Positions 45,251-58,400 of a DNA stretch of 64,000 nt are shown piece by piece. The notes beneath the pieces were generated by a model. That model ran no database searches, was not told where the DNA came from, and saw only the letters and a program-made list of their open reading frames with translations. The stretch covers positions 70,201,022-70,265,021 of the forward strand of contig OV121081.1 in NCBI GenBank assembly GCA_921293015.1. The letters run 5' to 3'. The stretch is from Phorcus lineatus. Its lineage: Eukaryota > Mollusca > Gastropoda > Trochida > Trochidae. The translations under genes were made by a program, and so were the position numbers. The number at the start of each line of letters is the position of its first letter. Within the stretch, counting starts at the first letter, position 1.

Positions 45251-47824
45251 TTGGAACGGAATATAGACATAAAATATACTGCAACAAACACAAACTCATG
45301 AAATCCAAAGAAATCCTTGAAAAAGCTGTTACTGCCAGTAGGGTGTATAAGTCAACAAAACTAGAGAAGAACACAAAGAAATGCAACCTCCACAAGACTA
45401 AGAAACTAATAGGAATCTTAAGCTACTAAGGAAAAATACATTAAGCAGCAGCAAGACTGAGACAGACTCCTCTCAAAGATTGACTTATTTTGGTGTGAAC
45501 AGAGTATAACGAACCTAAACCTAAAAGAAAGGCATGAGAAATAAACTGACGCTGTGGAGAGTCATAACAGTCCACCTGACAGATCAACCTACTCCTGAGG
45601 TGACATTGAGAAGAGGTTCCAGGACAGGGATGGACTGCAGTTATAGAACATGTTAACGTTCTTATAGATTTGACTGAAGAAGAGTAAGAGCCTGAGTTAA
45701 GAAGGGCAAGCGTAACCCGCTGACAATGCAGAGAGTCCACACAGCGAGGGGGAGGATATTTCTGTGAATGGAGGAAGTAGACTGGGGTGATCACAGCGAG
45801 CGATCATCAGACTTTACTTCCTTGTGTAGCCTGCTTCCTCCAACACCACTGATAATCAGGGGAGGGACATGTTCGCAACATTACGCAACATATTCACAAC
45901 ATCAAACAACAATTTATCAACATCATTAAGATGTTACTTATTACCATGATAACAAAAGTTTACAACCTCAAGCACACTATGTAACAGGGATAACATGTCA
46001 TGTATGAGATGTTTAAATCATAAATCAGATACTATGTTTTAGCTTACACTATCATACAACACGTCACATGGCCAATTTATGACACTGTATTGTACATACA
46101 ACATGACACATACATCTTTAAACATATAATGTTGGAAAGTATCACACTGAGACTCAAATAATAAATCAAATCCTCAGGTAATTAATAATAATGTGTTCAC
46201 TTGTAAAATCAAACATAACTTGATTCAGGGATAACAAATTCATAAAACTATGACACAGTTCACCAAACACTGAGTTAACACTGATAACAAGCGATGTCAA
46301 ATCACTAATCAGGACACGCATATAGCATGACATGAACAATAATATGACACAATCAATAACACAGATTTTATTTATATGATATATAATATATATGATGATA
46401 TTGTATAAGTGGTATTAGCACCATTGTTATTTCTTTTTTACTACATTGATTTCGGCATAAATCCAAAAAGAATATAACTGCATCAGCCATCAGTCTGCAT
46501 GCAGATACCATATTCAACAAAATTTAAGCCATTCATATACCAAGGAAATTGTGAATATTACATCCAACACACCCTGTAGTATACACAAATCACAGATTTA
46601 AAAAGGTGTAAATGTTACAAGGGAATAAAACCTTTCATTTACTAAATTTCTGATGAAGTATAGCAAAAATCCCAAGTGGATGCCATTAATTTTCCACAAA
46701 TATTCATAAGTTGAAATTTAAGACCAGTTTTCTTGAAACTGAAACTACTGATGAAGTCGTATTATTAATGAGATCCTTTAAATTGCATAAGTGAATTGTG
46801 TCTTTAATTTTGATAATATTCAGACACAACATGGACGATATAACAAGAAACAATATTCTTTCTCGTTTTTTTAATATTTATAATCTTTGTAGGTCTGTAA
46901 AAGTTTTAAGTTTTTTAGGTATGGCATAAAATAAGATTTGAAAAGACATTTCTTTTTTTACAATTCTAAAGAACTTTACAAAATCCATGCAATCGGTGAA
47001 ATATTTGGACATAAGTATAATATAAGTATCATCAAAAGAGTACAAATTCAATATTTGCATACTGGTATATCAATAAATTCATGAAGTAGTTATATAGAGT
47101 CTACACAATAGCAGCTACTGGTTTATTTCATGTCCCAATACTAAAACCCCCATAAACTGATTAATCAGCAGGCTACACTATGTACTTATGGGCATGTCAA
47201 CTCAGCAAGGCTGATCATGTGGAAAATATTAATTAGCCCCAGCAAGGGCTAATGGTAATATTGTACAGTGGACTCCACCCATTTGTATTCAACAGGTTGC
47301 CCCAGTTTACTAATGTTAGGAGGCTTATTGAGAATGTGAGTCAAAGATATGAACACAATGAAGTAGGCTACAGCATGCACGAAAACAAATTGTGAGTTCT
47401 CATAGTTTGTTATCATAAAATCTTGACCTAAAAATAGCTCTTTTCACTTCAGTGAAGCGACCGATCAAACGTGAAGAAAATTAACAAGTTGACATTTTTT
47501 CAATGAGAGAGGTTTTAAGCAACCACGAAACCAGAAAATGGTGCAAAATATGTATTAATTTAACGTCTCACTAACAACTGTTTGCTTCACATATGGAAAC
47601 ACAACCTCGAAGAAATTCAGCTCAGCTCAGCTCGCTCGTGGGAATATGAAAAGGGGAGGGACCAAACCCCTGTTCGCTTGCCGACGTAGCAAGTGCCCCT
47701 CGTTGTGGCAGCAGAAGTTACTGTATTTCTAGTCCTACTCACCAAATTGTTCAGTCATTGTATATATTTTGAGTGTGTACAGCCGAAGCAGACGAAATTT
47801 TAGTATAATGGCGAATTTCCTCAC

Positions 47825-47960
47825 CTGCTCGGGAGGGTGTCAGCGGATCTACCTTCTTAGTGGGCGAGGAGGATATCCCGTGTGTGTTCTACGTCATCAA
47901 TTTTGTGCTTCGGGGAGCATTCGTTTTATGGATGAGGATGAATCTCCAAATAAATTTTGA
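47825..47960 (-). promoter_or_regulatory. candidate promoter/5'UTR exon of the BTB zinc-finger gene
   Basis: On the - strand a GC-richer block ends in CCCGAGCAG followed by GTGAGG, a strong donor (cut at 47825/47824). The direction fits splicing to the 5'UTR acceptor at 38649, giving an intron of about 9.2 kb. The + strand is open over the same block for 63 codons but shows no recognised domain. The link to the BTB gene is inference. Confidence 0.35.
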
Positions 47961-49345
47961 ATATTTGTTATAGGAACTGCTATAGTTATACTTCATGCAC
48001 AGTAATATCTTAGTATGTTTGCCGTCATAACATGTGATAAACGTTGTTTAAGCTACATCATACGAAAATCGCTAAATAATCTAATAATGAAATAAAATTG
48101 AAATTTAATCAAATAAAGAAAAAGTTAGGCTTGCAATATCAGATCATGAACAAATAAGATATTATAGTTATAAAACAAATAATTTAAAAAAAGTAATTAT
48201 GAGTTCATTTAGGGGCATACATTTTCTGTAATATTGAGTACTATGCTAGCGAGTTGCACAGATTTCTGTATTTAAAAAAGGATTGTCTAACGATAAATTA
48301 GAATCATTTAAGAAATATTAATATTTTTTAACCATTTTCTGAATATATTTCTTTTTGAAAGTCTAAGCTATGCGAAAAGTAACTAAAATCGACATCCAAG
48401 ACGTGTGACTCTCTCCCTATACATGTATACAAATTGTAAATTCGTTTTAAAAGGTTACTGAAAACGGCTGTATGCAAAAAAAAAAAAAAAAAAAAAGGCC
48501 ACCGAGTGATAAGTTGTCAATTTGATACATCAGTAATCTGAGATAAAAAAATATATTTTGGTCTTACCAGAAATAGAACAGCAGATAGTTCCTTATTCAA
48601 TTATGAATAAATAATCACCCAGAACGTTAGGCCCTGGTCTGGCATCGGCTGTGCATAAAGAATTCAACAAATTTATTTCGAACTCTCCTATCCAAGGGGC
48701 GCACCCATGCAACTGAAGGATGCCACCCTCCCATAACCGTTTCAAATTTTCCGGGCGATGCATGGCGTTTATTTCTAAGCTGAATCGAGTTTTCAGAAGT
48801 TACTTTCTGATGAGTCGGTCCTTGGATACATGATGTGAATTAAATTCAACTAAGTCCCATTCATCATTCTTGTTGGTGATGTTTCCGTTGCCCTGGGTTT
48901 CTTTATTAGGCCCATTTGACAATTTGCGATTAATATCTGGACCAAATGAGATGTTTTCATGTAAAAAAAACCATACACCTTTTTGGCACGTAACATAGCC
49001 AAATGAGATGTAGAGATAAAACACAAGTATCACCTGTTGATCGTCGCCAGTATCGAAATGTAATGCCGTTCCTTTGCCATAGACGATCCCTGAGTAAACA
49101 GACCACCGGCACCATGTCCATTTCATTCGGATACAATATCACGTAGCATCGGAGTACAACAACTGTATACGGATCTAAATACTTATTTATTTCCATTGCA
49201 CAAACTGCAACATGCTGACCTTTAAAGAAATGTGATTAACAAAGATTATTTCATGACCCGGGCCATAAACCTACCTACATTCTTTGAGGAATCTTCTACA
49301 AAGGAGAACTGTCTCTTGCCCGTATCATTCATAAAGTATCAATAC

Positions 49346-49820
49346 TAAAGAGCCACTCCGTGAGTTGTTGGAGTCATATATGCTAAACTTAATGAATGGT
49401 GTCATTTGATCGCGAAGTATCGACTATTACCAAAAAGACACATTTTAAAGCTTATTGTTTTTTTACAGTGACAATATGAAGGTAGAACGTCGCAATTATG
49501 ATCGAAAACCGGACAGTGGCGCGCGTCAAATAGTCAAACGTAATTTTGGAGACCTATCTTAAACAGCCAGGAGGACAGTTAGAAGTTGATATCATTTGTT
49601 AGGTTATATAACTAGTATCCATGTTTATTGGACGTGATATCTACACCTCTGTGCATTTATAAGGCTGTTTTTAGATGTTCATGGAAAAGCAGTATTTTTC
49701 ATATATATGTCTTTTGGACATGAAAAGTTAAGATGTTTTGATTTTATATCACCACATATGACCTTTAGGTTTGTATCAAAGGTAAATAATATGTTAAGAA
49801 AATCACGGAGTGGCTCTTTA
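49346..49820. mobile_element. 475-bp element with 18-bp perfect terminal inverted repeats
   Basis: TAAAGAGCCACTCCGTGA (49346-49363) is the exact inverse complement of TCACGGAGTGGCTCTTTA (49803-49820). If the outer TA is a target duplication, it fits a TA-inserting (Tc1/mariner-type) MITE. There is no transposase frame inside. Boundaries are clear; superfamily is tentative. Confidence 0.75.
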
Positions 49821-50471
49821 AAGAAAATGATAAATAGCAACTGTTTTACGAAAGTTCGTAAAATCTATTTCTGAACATTACTTTTATTCAATTCACTTTA
49901 ATGAGTATGTAAGAATGTAAGTTATAAAAAACACTTCAAACAAACATTTTCTTGGAATCTTTAGTCAGACCACTATGTTGTTAGTAAATTTCCATAATTC
50001 AAATATTTCCAAAAAAATTGAATCAATTTACTAACCCTTTGGAACAGGAACTATTAAATCTATGAAATACACGAAAAAGTGAATGTTTTTAAAGGTAAAC
50101 TGAAATATTACCCATATGGGAAGATGGACACAGGGTAATATTTTTCCTGTAAGTCACACGGGAGTTACACATTTTCTTGCCATTTGATTGGTTGTTGTGA
50201 ACCAATGAAAAAGAACGTAGTGCCGGGACTATTTCATTCATCTTTCAAACTTGTCCCGACTGGTAATCTGTTTACCCTTAGACTGAATTTTAACAATGTT
50301 TATATATTCCATGTAGTTGCCAGTCGTCATTTCTCAGATGTGCCGCCACAAACAACGTGAAATAAGCCTGCCACATTGCACAAAAGCATAGAAATTAGCA
50401 ATTATCGAATTAGTTCTTGATCACGTTAAGCTAACAGTCGCGAAGAAGCGCCTGGTTCCGTTCTAACGTAA

Positions 50472-50531
50472 TGACGTCATAGACACGAGCGGCTATGACG
50501 TCACAATGTCATAAGTTACGTCACTAGTTCA
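50472..50531. promoter_or_regulatory. paired CRE palindromes, 24 bp apart
   Basis: TGACGTCA occurs at 50472-50479 and 50496-50503, start-to-start 24 bp. The second is followed by CAATG, with CTAGTTCA at 50524-50531. The same arrangement recurs at 62343-62374. This may be a diverged repeat carrying CREs rather than a promoter. Confidence 0.4.
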
Positions 50532-50825
50532 GCCGTCTTGTAGTATTACTATAGGGCGTCACTGACCTCTTCAAATTAACACAAAACTGTGAAATGCAAT
50601 TATTTTGAATGACGGTTATGAAAACAGGAATAAACGTTCAAAAATAACTACTTTTTTCTATTATTTTGAAACTTTTTAACAAATTACAATTTAGCCGTGC
50701 GTAGGTAAGTGTCAAGCAAAACCACAGGACACGCGTATGAATTTTGAAATTCGCAACCCTAATCCTATATAGAAGAACGATTATTTCTATCATATTCGAG
50801 TTTTAATATTTTAAAAAACATATAG

Positions 50826-50990
50826 GTAATATAAACAATAACCAACTCGTGACGGGAATGACAGATTATCTTTCCCTCGTTATATTAATTGTGTAATTCT
50901 CTCGCCAAGGCTCGAGAATTACGAAATTAATATAACTCGGGAAAGATAATCTGTCATTCCCCGTCACTCGTTAGTTATTGTCTATATAAC
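50826..50990. mobile_element. near-perfect 165-bp palindrome (foldback/MITE)
   Basis: The two arms of about 80 bp are inverse complements with few mismatches (for example GGGAATGACAGATTATCTTT, with AAAGATAATCTGTCATTCCC on the other arm). The centre is about CGCCAAGGCTCG. It would form a hairpin or cruciform; there is no coding content. Confidence 0.8.
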
Positions 50991-51054
50991 AATGCCCTTT
51001 TGAAAACATGTTCTGAATACAGCCGTGTCGACGCTGAGGTTCTAACACGATTTT

Positions 51055-51621
51055 GAGGTGACACAGAGTATGTTTCATGAATTTAATATGTTGCTTAGAT
51101 AGAGACAAAATATCATTTGACCTGAGTTAAGTTTGAAACTCCTATCTAAAGTTGCATCTTTATCCCTTAGATGCGAAATAAATTATAATATTTTCTTGTT
51201 TTCGATTGTAAATTAAAAACGGCTATATAAATGTTAAGATGTCAAAATTGTGCGCCCCATTTAAATGTATATTAGTTATAATTGACCTAAGCACTACCTA
51301 CCTCCATTTCACATAGTGTCTGTAATAAGTTTCCAAAATAACATTTGAGTCATTGACGCGCGCCATTGACCGGTTTTCGATAATAAATCTCGATTTTTTT
51401 CCCCTGTTTATTGTCACTATGCTAACTTATAAGCACTGAGGTGTTCATTTTCAGAAACAATCACTACTTGCCGATGAAATAACACCATGAATGAAGTTTT
51501 GCATATTTGACTCCAACAATCTACTCTAAGGCAAAGAAACCTTATTTTCATAAAGCCTATTCACTTTGGAACAAACATTAAGCATCAATACTTAAGAAAA
51601 CGTTTAAATGGTTTTCATCAG
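51055..51621 (+). repeat. dispersed repeat with CACAGAGTATG terminus, copy 4 (longer form)
   Basis: It matches 44836-45250 at both sides but contains an extra internal segment of about 165 bp (51362-51530). Part of that segment (about 51410-51475) is homologous to the inverse complement of 20683-20745. The short copy may be an internal deletion, or this copy a composite. Confidence 0.8.
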
Positions 51622-52394
51622 TTACCAGCTTACTGATATATTTTATGAGTGCTTCAGATTACCCCCCCCCCCCCCCCCTCCTTTATTTCTATATTTTTTA
51701 CTTAAGACATGCATCTCATTTTCTTATGTTTCAATATTTTAAAACTCTTATTAATTTTTTTTACGTTCTATTTTAATCAGACAGAACGCAATGTTTTCAG
51801 AGGAAACTAACATTATTATTAGAAATCAACAAAATGTATGTAACTTTGATATCTCTTCACACCCAGTTTTGAGTGGTTTACAATTAACAATTGGATTGAA
51901 CATTCGAGGTGTGTTTCGATTCATTTAATCATTAAAATCTGTAGCTCCACATGGGCCTTCTTATCAGTCAGCTACGTAAACTCTCTGGGTCGGATATCCG
52001 AAAGTTAAAATTATCAGTCGAAAGCTACTCTATTTTGAAACAAAAAACATTAGAACAATAATCTTAAATCATGAACTAAAAGTAACTCAGTTATCAAAAT
52101 GTCAGTCATCTGAATGTGATGTTTTTTCATTTATGTTATTACGTGGCTCTCGTAGTTTCGAATGATGATGGGCCAAGGATTTATATAGGTCTATACACGT
52201 CCTTGGATGGGCCTTGCTATCATAAATATAATTTTTGGTGAACATCAGTCTGTTGAGGGTAAAACGTATGCTGCCGCTCCACTGGGAGACCAAAGTAAAA
52301 TTATCTGCCCCTGATTTCCCGTAACCTGAAACAAGATGGGTGAACGTCGACTAAAAAGTGATTGTACGACACTTCTATTTCTTTCAGTCCTGAC

Positions 52395-52451
52395 CCGGAA
52401 GTAGGGAAATCTTTCTATAACGAGGCTTTGGGAAACCCCTTCATCCACGTG
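52395..52451 (+). promoter_or_regulatory. ETS and E-box motifs upstream of the hydrolase-fold gene
   Basis: CCGGAAGT (ETS-type) at 52395-52402 and CCACGTGG containing a CACGTG E-box at 52446-52451 lie 100 and 45 bp before the start codon at 52494. Both are typical of TATA-less animal promoters. A role is inferred from motif and position. Confidence 0.35.
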
Positions 52452-52493
52452 GGTTCTTTGCAGTTGTAAACACTAGGGTGGTCGACTTGATAA

Positions 52494-55400
52494 ATGTCGA
52501 CTAGAAAAAGGAACGTGCCGAAGGTTGATGATCAAAATGAGAGGGATGGAGAGGAAGAAGTCAAAGAAAAGAAAACAGTACGAACAACAGGAATATGAAT
52601 TCAAACAAAGCTAATGTCGAGTAGGCCTAACAACAGCCAGTGTAGGGCTGTAGGCCTGGTCTATATAAATCCTTGATATCATAAATGAGAATCATTGATT
52701 CGAAATGGGATTCATTAATTGGCAATATGACAATTTTATAAGTCAATCTGAAATATTATATAACCAGATCCTTAATTCAACTGATATATATATATTAAAT
52801 TGTTATTGTAAATACCTTTGACAAAAATCAATTTTATGGTTTTTAACAGAAATTTAATTCACCTTACAACAAGTCTGTGTCTAGTAATCATGTTTTCTCC
52901 TTCAGATAAAGAAATCCAAAAAATCCCAAAAGGATGTCAAGAACAAAGGTTTTTTGTCTCGATGTGGGTCGTCACTAAAATACATCCTCCTCATTGTTAT
53001 AATTCCCCCGTTTATCAACTATGCTTCCCTGCAGAAGGAGTACAGTGTTCTCAAACCTCAGGGTGAGAACCAACTGGTGATATATAAGAACTAAATGAAA
53101 CCAAGTTGAATTAAGTCTATATATGTGCGGCTGATGTTAATTAAGGGTTGATAATAATTCATGGATGATAATCCTACTACAATAATTTGAGTCAATTAAC
53201 AAATTTGCCAAAAAACAGTATTCATGGGTTATCCAGTCAAACCAAATGAGGTGTAAAAGGGAAGAGAGCATTAAGTATGCTGCTTATGTCACATTTGTCA
53301 ACTTTATCACTGGTGTTATTCTATTGAAAACTACTGACCCTTCCAGCTAATTACTTTTATTCATGCTAATCGTTCTGTAAAGTGACAAAACAAAGGTGTA
53401 AAGTCAAGATGCATTATTGAAAATCAGACAATGTACTGTGGTTGTCAAGTATTAAGTAGTAAAATATTTTGGGAGTTTTTGAAGAAGTTGAACATGAAAA
53501 AAATCTTTTAAATGATTTAAATGACATAAAACATTTTTAATAAGACAAATTAAAGTGAAAGAAATAGTAAGCCATATAAACTCTTCAAGGTAAAGCATAA
53601 CGAAATACAAAATATCAAGTTGTTGTTATTATCAGCAAAATAAACCATTGTTGCAGAAGAATCTGAAAAAAACTTGATATTCAAGGCCAAAAATACCCTG
53701 AAAGTAAAAGATATTGTCATAAATACTTCTTGTATGTTACTATATTCAGTAATCAGTATTTATTCAATAGCTATAAATTTGTTGATTGTCCAGGTGAGCT
53801 GTATGACATTGGTTGGGGCCAGAAGTTGTTCATGATGTGTGAAGGAAAAGGTGCACCCACAGGTAAACAGCTTACCCTTTAAATTGAAAACATTTCATTA
53901 TATAAGTCTTGAAGGGAATTTATAAGTGATAAACTAAGGAAGATCCCACTTGATGAAGAAGTAAGCATATACTTGAAAACGTTGTGAATTTCACTATAAA
54001 GAAGTTGTTATACAGAAAATCTTTTTTTCATTTCATTATTTGTTAACCCATACTTTTATTTATGTTTTGTTCACTCAGTGTTGAATGTCTTTCTTTAGGC
54101 TTCTATTAACTTTAAATGAATGAAATAAAAATGACATGGATATTATGATAGCTGCTTGATCTTATTTTATGTAGTGCTTCTCGATGCGCCGACAGGGATG
54201 ACTTCAGATGTTTGGGCGCTTGTCTGGCCGAAACTAGCTCGACATTCACGGGTACTCTTAACTTATCATATTGAAATTGATACATGGATTTATTATTCTC
54301 TGGTGCATCATTTTCTAAGACTGATGTATAGTATAATGATAAAGTTTCTTTGGATCCAAGAAAAACAGATATTAAGCTCATAATGTTTTTATTTATGTTT
54401 TTTTATATGCTAATAGGTGAATAATAGGATTGTTTGTTTACAGGTCTGCATATATGACCGAGCTGGTTTAGGATTCAGTGAGCGCCCCTATGTGGTAAGT
54501 TCCTGGAAATGTATATAGACATTAGGTAAGTGAATGATCTAAATGTAATGTTCTGTTTTCCCTGAATTTTTCTTTCATCTTTAATCCATTAACTTATCTT
54601 ACTGATGAGTGCCAAGAAAGCACATACTAGTAAATATGTAGACAATTTAATACCTTTTGACTAATTATAAGATCATTTGCACAGAATATTTATAACAGAT
54701 AAGTGAGATCTATTTTTCATTACCAGAATGCATCAGACCCGGAAGAGTCGAAATATACTCGTAACCAATGGCAGCCATACACAGCAGAAAGGTGAGTGAA
54801 AATAAAACTGCAAGGATGATTTAAAAAAATAATTAATTAATTAAAAGTTACATTTGATTTTATGCGTACCATAGAAACAGTACAAAATGCACACAGAATT
54901 TTTAAGTAATCACATACATGTATAGTCCAATAGGGATGTGTATCAAGAGAGATGATGTAGGGAGTTAGTGTACATTTTCAGTTATTGCCTTTTCCTGACA
55001 TTAACTCAGCCGTAAATGTACTTCACTTTTCTCAACTTTCACTGCAAGGCATGAGTCGGTCTAGTCTCCATCACTGGCTCATTAAGCCTTGCTGCAGTCC
55101 GTCAACTTTTCTGTGTCAGCTCTACAGTTGGCTGCAGCTGATCTCAATAGTGCAATAGGAAATCTCTGTACAAACTTGGATGAGAGGTTACTGTTAATGA
55201 CGTATAAGTGCTGGTAAGGGTGCTTCAGATAAGTCACAAATGTTTCCAAACTGCAGCAAGTCTTGAATTACTGGTGAAGACTGAGTTATGCCTTGAGAGT
55301 AATTTATTTTTCTCCAAATCAAATGACTCCAGTTTAGATTTACTTTCATGCTCCAAGCGAATTGGCAAACACTAATGAAAGTTAATTTAGCTCTGTGTTT

Positions 55401-58400
55401 TTCAGTTTACTATAAATCATTTTACACAAAAAAATTGCTTCACTCTGCAGTCACTGACATACCAATTTGAACTTAACTTGCTACCGAAAATCATGAAAAA
55501 GACTTTTACAATACAATTTATTATCTACATTTGCTTCACTATCTTATGTTTATGATTGAATTTTTTTTTGAAGAGGCATTTAATGAAGCATTAATGTACT
55601 TTATTGCCAATCCCATCACTGTGCATAAAAATATTTTATCTCCGTGGATGAATGCAAAAGCTGTTGCAAGTCCTTAACTTACTAACACAAAACATTTTTT
55701 AAGCCATGTCATTATTCCAGACTGACGACACATGTGTTGTTGCAGGATGGTAGATGACGTGCACCAGCTGTTCACGGTGAGCAGCCAGCAGCCCCAGCCC
55801 TTCATCTTGGTGGGGGCCGAATTAGGGGCGCTCGTCAGCATGTTCTACACACAGATCTATGAGGGGTACGTACTCGGAGAATAGATTTGTGCCATTTAGA
55901 TCAAGCAATTAACATAATTTGTTCCCTAGGCTTATCCTTGGTTGTCACTTAGACTCATCTATAATCTAACGGAATATCATAGAGCTCTGTGTCCGCAAGA
56001 AATTTATAATCTTTCCAATCACTGTCATGCTTTCAAATTTCTGCAGGTAGATTCTCTTGCAAAGAGAACACTGTAACCTAATTTGCAGAAGTTATCCAAA
56101 TATTTACAATAGGGCAGCGCCCATGCAGCCCTCAATACCTTATCTCCCAGAGCAGGAACAGCTGATGCTCGGAATATATTCATCTGTACAGAGGGAAATG
56201 TTGGGTGTAACCATTTAATCGATAAGTGTATTCCAGGGAGAGCTTGAATCTGATTAGTCGGACCAACTGATTGGTTATAAATTTCGTGGTCATTTCCAAA
56301 CAAACAAATTGGTTCCAGGGATGTGTTCATATTTGTTCATTGTGTTCCAGGGATGTGTTCATATTTGTTCATTGTGTTCCAGGGATGTGTTCATATTTGT
56401 TCATTGTGTTCCAGGGATGTGTTAGGTTTGGTGCTAGTGAACCCTCTCACTGAGAATCTTTTTGAGGAAGATCGGGGAGTGTGGACTCAATACTGGTAAG
56501 AAATTGGTTGATTCTTTGAAAGCACTTAAATTTGTTATTGTTGTTTAAGACTCTGTTTACATTGGCATGTCAGTCTTGTCAAGCTTTGCACAATCAAGGT
56601 TTTCCAATTATTTGGTATTTCAAAATGAGTGATCACTTCAAACTGATCCACACCAAACTATCAGTGTACGTATTCTAATTCATCCTCTCAAGGGAGAATA
56701 TAACGAAAGGTTGAGTCCCTTTCCTTGAAGTTCATAATTATAATTTACTTTCTTTTTCTTTACTCCTGAAAAGAAGCACTGATAGAATTTCCAGACAATT
56801 TCTAATCATTGATTTGAAATACAGGAACAGTTTTTTTGTTTTCCCAAGGTTCAGACAGCTGATCCCGACATACCAGTCGTTCCAGCTCGGTGCAGCTCTT
56901 GGCATGACCAGACTTGCACTGATGGTGGGAATCCTTAAACATCCCCTGTCAGGAGCTGACCTCCCAGATGAAGTGGTCTCAAGACAGGTCACGACATGTT
57001 TTTGGTACCTTCTTAATGTCAAAATATCTTGAGATTCTTGTTTCTTGGTTGCAGGAGCATTATTGTATAAGCAAGGATTATAAATTGTAGGTTTGGTGAC
57101 CCTTTTACACTTAATATGGGATTTCGGGGTCATGCCCACAAAACCTATTATCAGCTCCTTCTACAGTACATATAGCCCTTTAGTAGCTGTAATTTTGTGT
57201 ACATACATCTTGGTTAATGGGGATGGTAATTCATGAATTTGATGACCCTGTTACCCCTAAATAGAGCGATCCCTATAAACTATTTAGGTATTTCACACCA
57301 GAGGCAAAATGGCCAGGAAAGCTGACATCTTGTGTACAGACCCCTTGATTAATTGGGATAAGAATTAGGGATTTGGTTATCCAGTGAACCTATGACCTCA
57401 TATGATATAGTGTATGAAGCCTGATGACTTACAGAGTCAATAGCTCTATTTCATCTTACTAACATTGTGTCTAATGAACTCAGTCTTTTGGTAAATCATT
57501 ACAATGCCAAATGATGATTGATGTTCTCATCTTTTTTCCCTCTCAGAAGTACCTCCTGTGCAACCCCAGACATCTCAGCTCAGTGGTGGACGAGCATCAC
57601 TTCATCAATGAAACATTTTCACAAATAAGGTAGGTCATCAAAACTTTAATTTTGACAGTTTAAGCAATTCTGAGGGTTGAAGACCTTGGCTTATATGATA
57701 CTTGCATAACCAATGTTACGTATATATTACAAACAGAGATTAAAATATCATTCATTTTTTCAGTAAGTAAATCTTATGACCAACTTTATGAGAAAATCAG
57801 GATATGGAGTACACAGATAGTGTATTTGTATGGTTTTTTCTTCAGGACGCTGCGGATGATACGCTCGGTTCCCTCCAACATATCTGTCACTCTGATAACC
57901 GGCAACTACTACGACGAACAAATACCCAGTGGTCTCAATAAGGTGAGCTATAACATGGAACCCTATCAGAACAGGGAATTCAAATCTTAAGGGACGACAT
58001 TGTTCTGTATAATCGAAATGTAACACTAGTTATGAACACAACTCTTTTCTTCTGAATGCTAAACAGTATTCGAAAATATATTTATTTAACTTCCTATTAC
58101 CTTATAGTGGATTTAGTGGATTGGGTCACTCAGTTGATTTAACCTATTTACTTTCACCATGTCAGTGAGTACTTTAAGTGAAAACAAGCAAAGCCTAGTA
58201 TATGTGAATGAGTTATATCTGGGTTTTTTAACTATCGTGGAAAGATATGATAATGTCTTAAATTATTTTCAAATGCGTACTCTAGCATGAGGGGTAACTG
58301 TTTCAGGCGTGGGCTAAGTCTGAGCAGTCTCTTATTGCGACACACATCCCACATGCTAAGCACATCGTGGTGAACGGCGCGGACCATCACATGCTGTACA

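Larger units (their letters stand above)
38650..47824. other. probable first intron of the BTB zinc-finger gene and/or intergenic DNA
   Basis: No coding exon is recognised on either strand. Contents are a palindromic MITE (40347-40464), a complete hAT-like element (41790-42237) and a dispersed repeat copy (44836-45250). The stretch 45430-45840 is somewhat GC-richer and might hold a 5'UTR exon, but no firm splice pair was found. Confidence 0.4.
47961..52394. other. intergenic DNA rich in short repeats
   Basis: No supported gene. Content: a 21-nt A run (48476-48496), a TIR element (49346-49820), paired TGACGTCA sites (50472-50503), a long palindrome (50826-50990), a repeat copy (51055-51621) and a 17-nt C run (51662-51678). 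Confidence 0.5.

Noticed and set aside
45441-45794. 117-codon open frame on the - strand
   Set aside because: GC-richer than its surroundings and possibly 5'UTR, but the peptide shows no domain and no reliable splice pair was found.
48800-49196. Overlapping - strand frames of 108 and 79 codons with a donor-like CAACAG-GTGATA
   Set aside because: The frames interrupt each other, no family is recognised and no acceptor-bounded exon could be drawn. It could be a decayed exon, but this is not supported.
56271-56453. 60-codon open frame on the + strand rich in Cys, Phe and Val
   Set aside because: It is the 32-bp tandem repeat read through three frames into exon 8 in the wrong frame.
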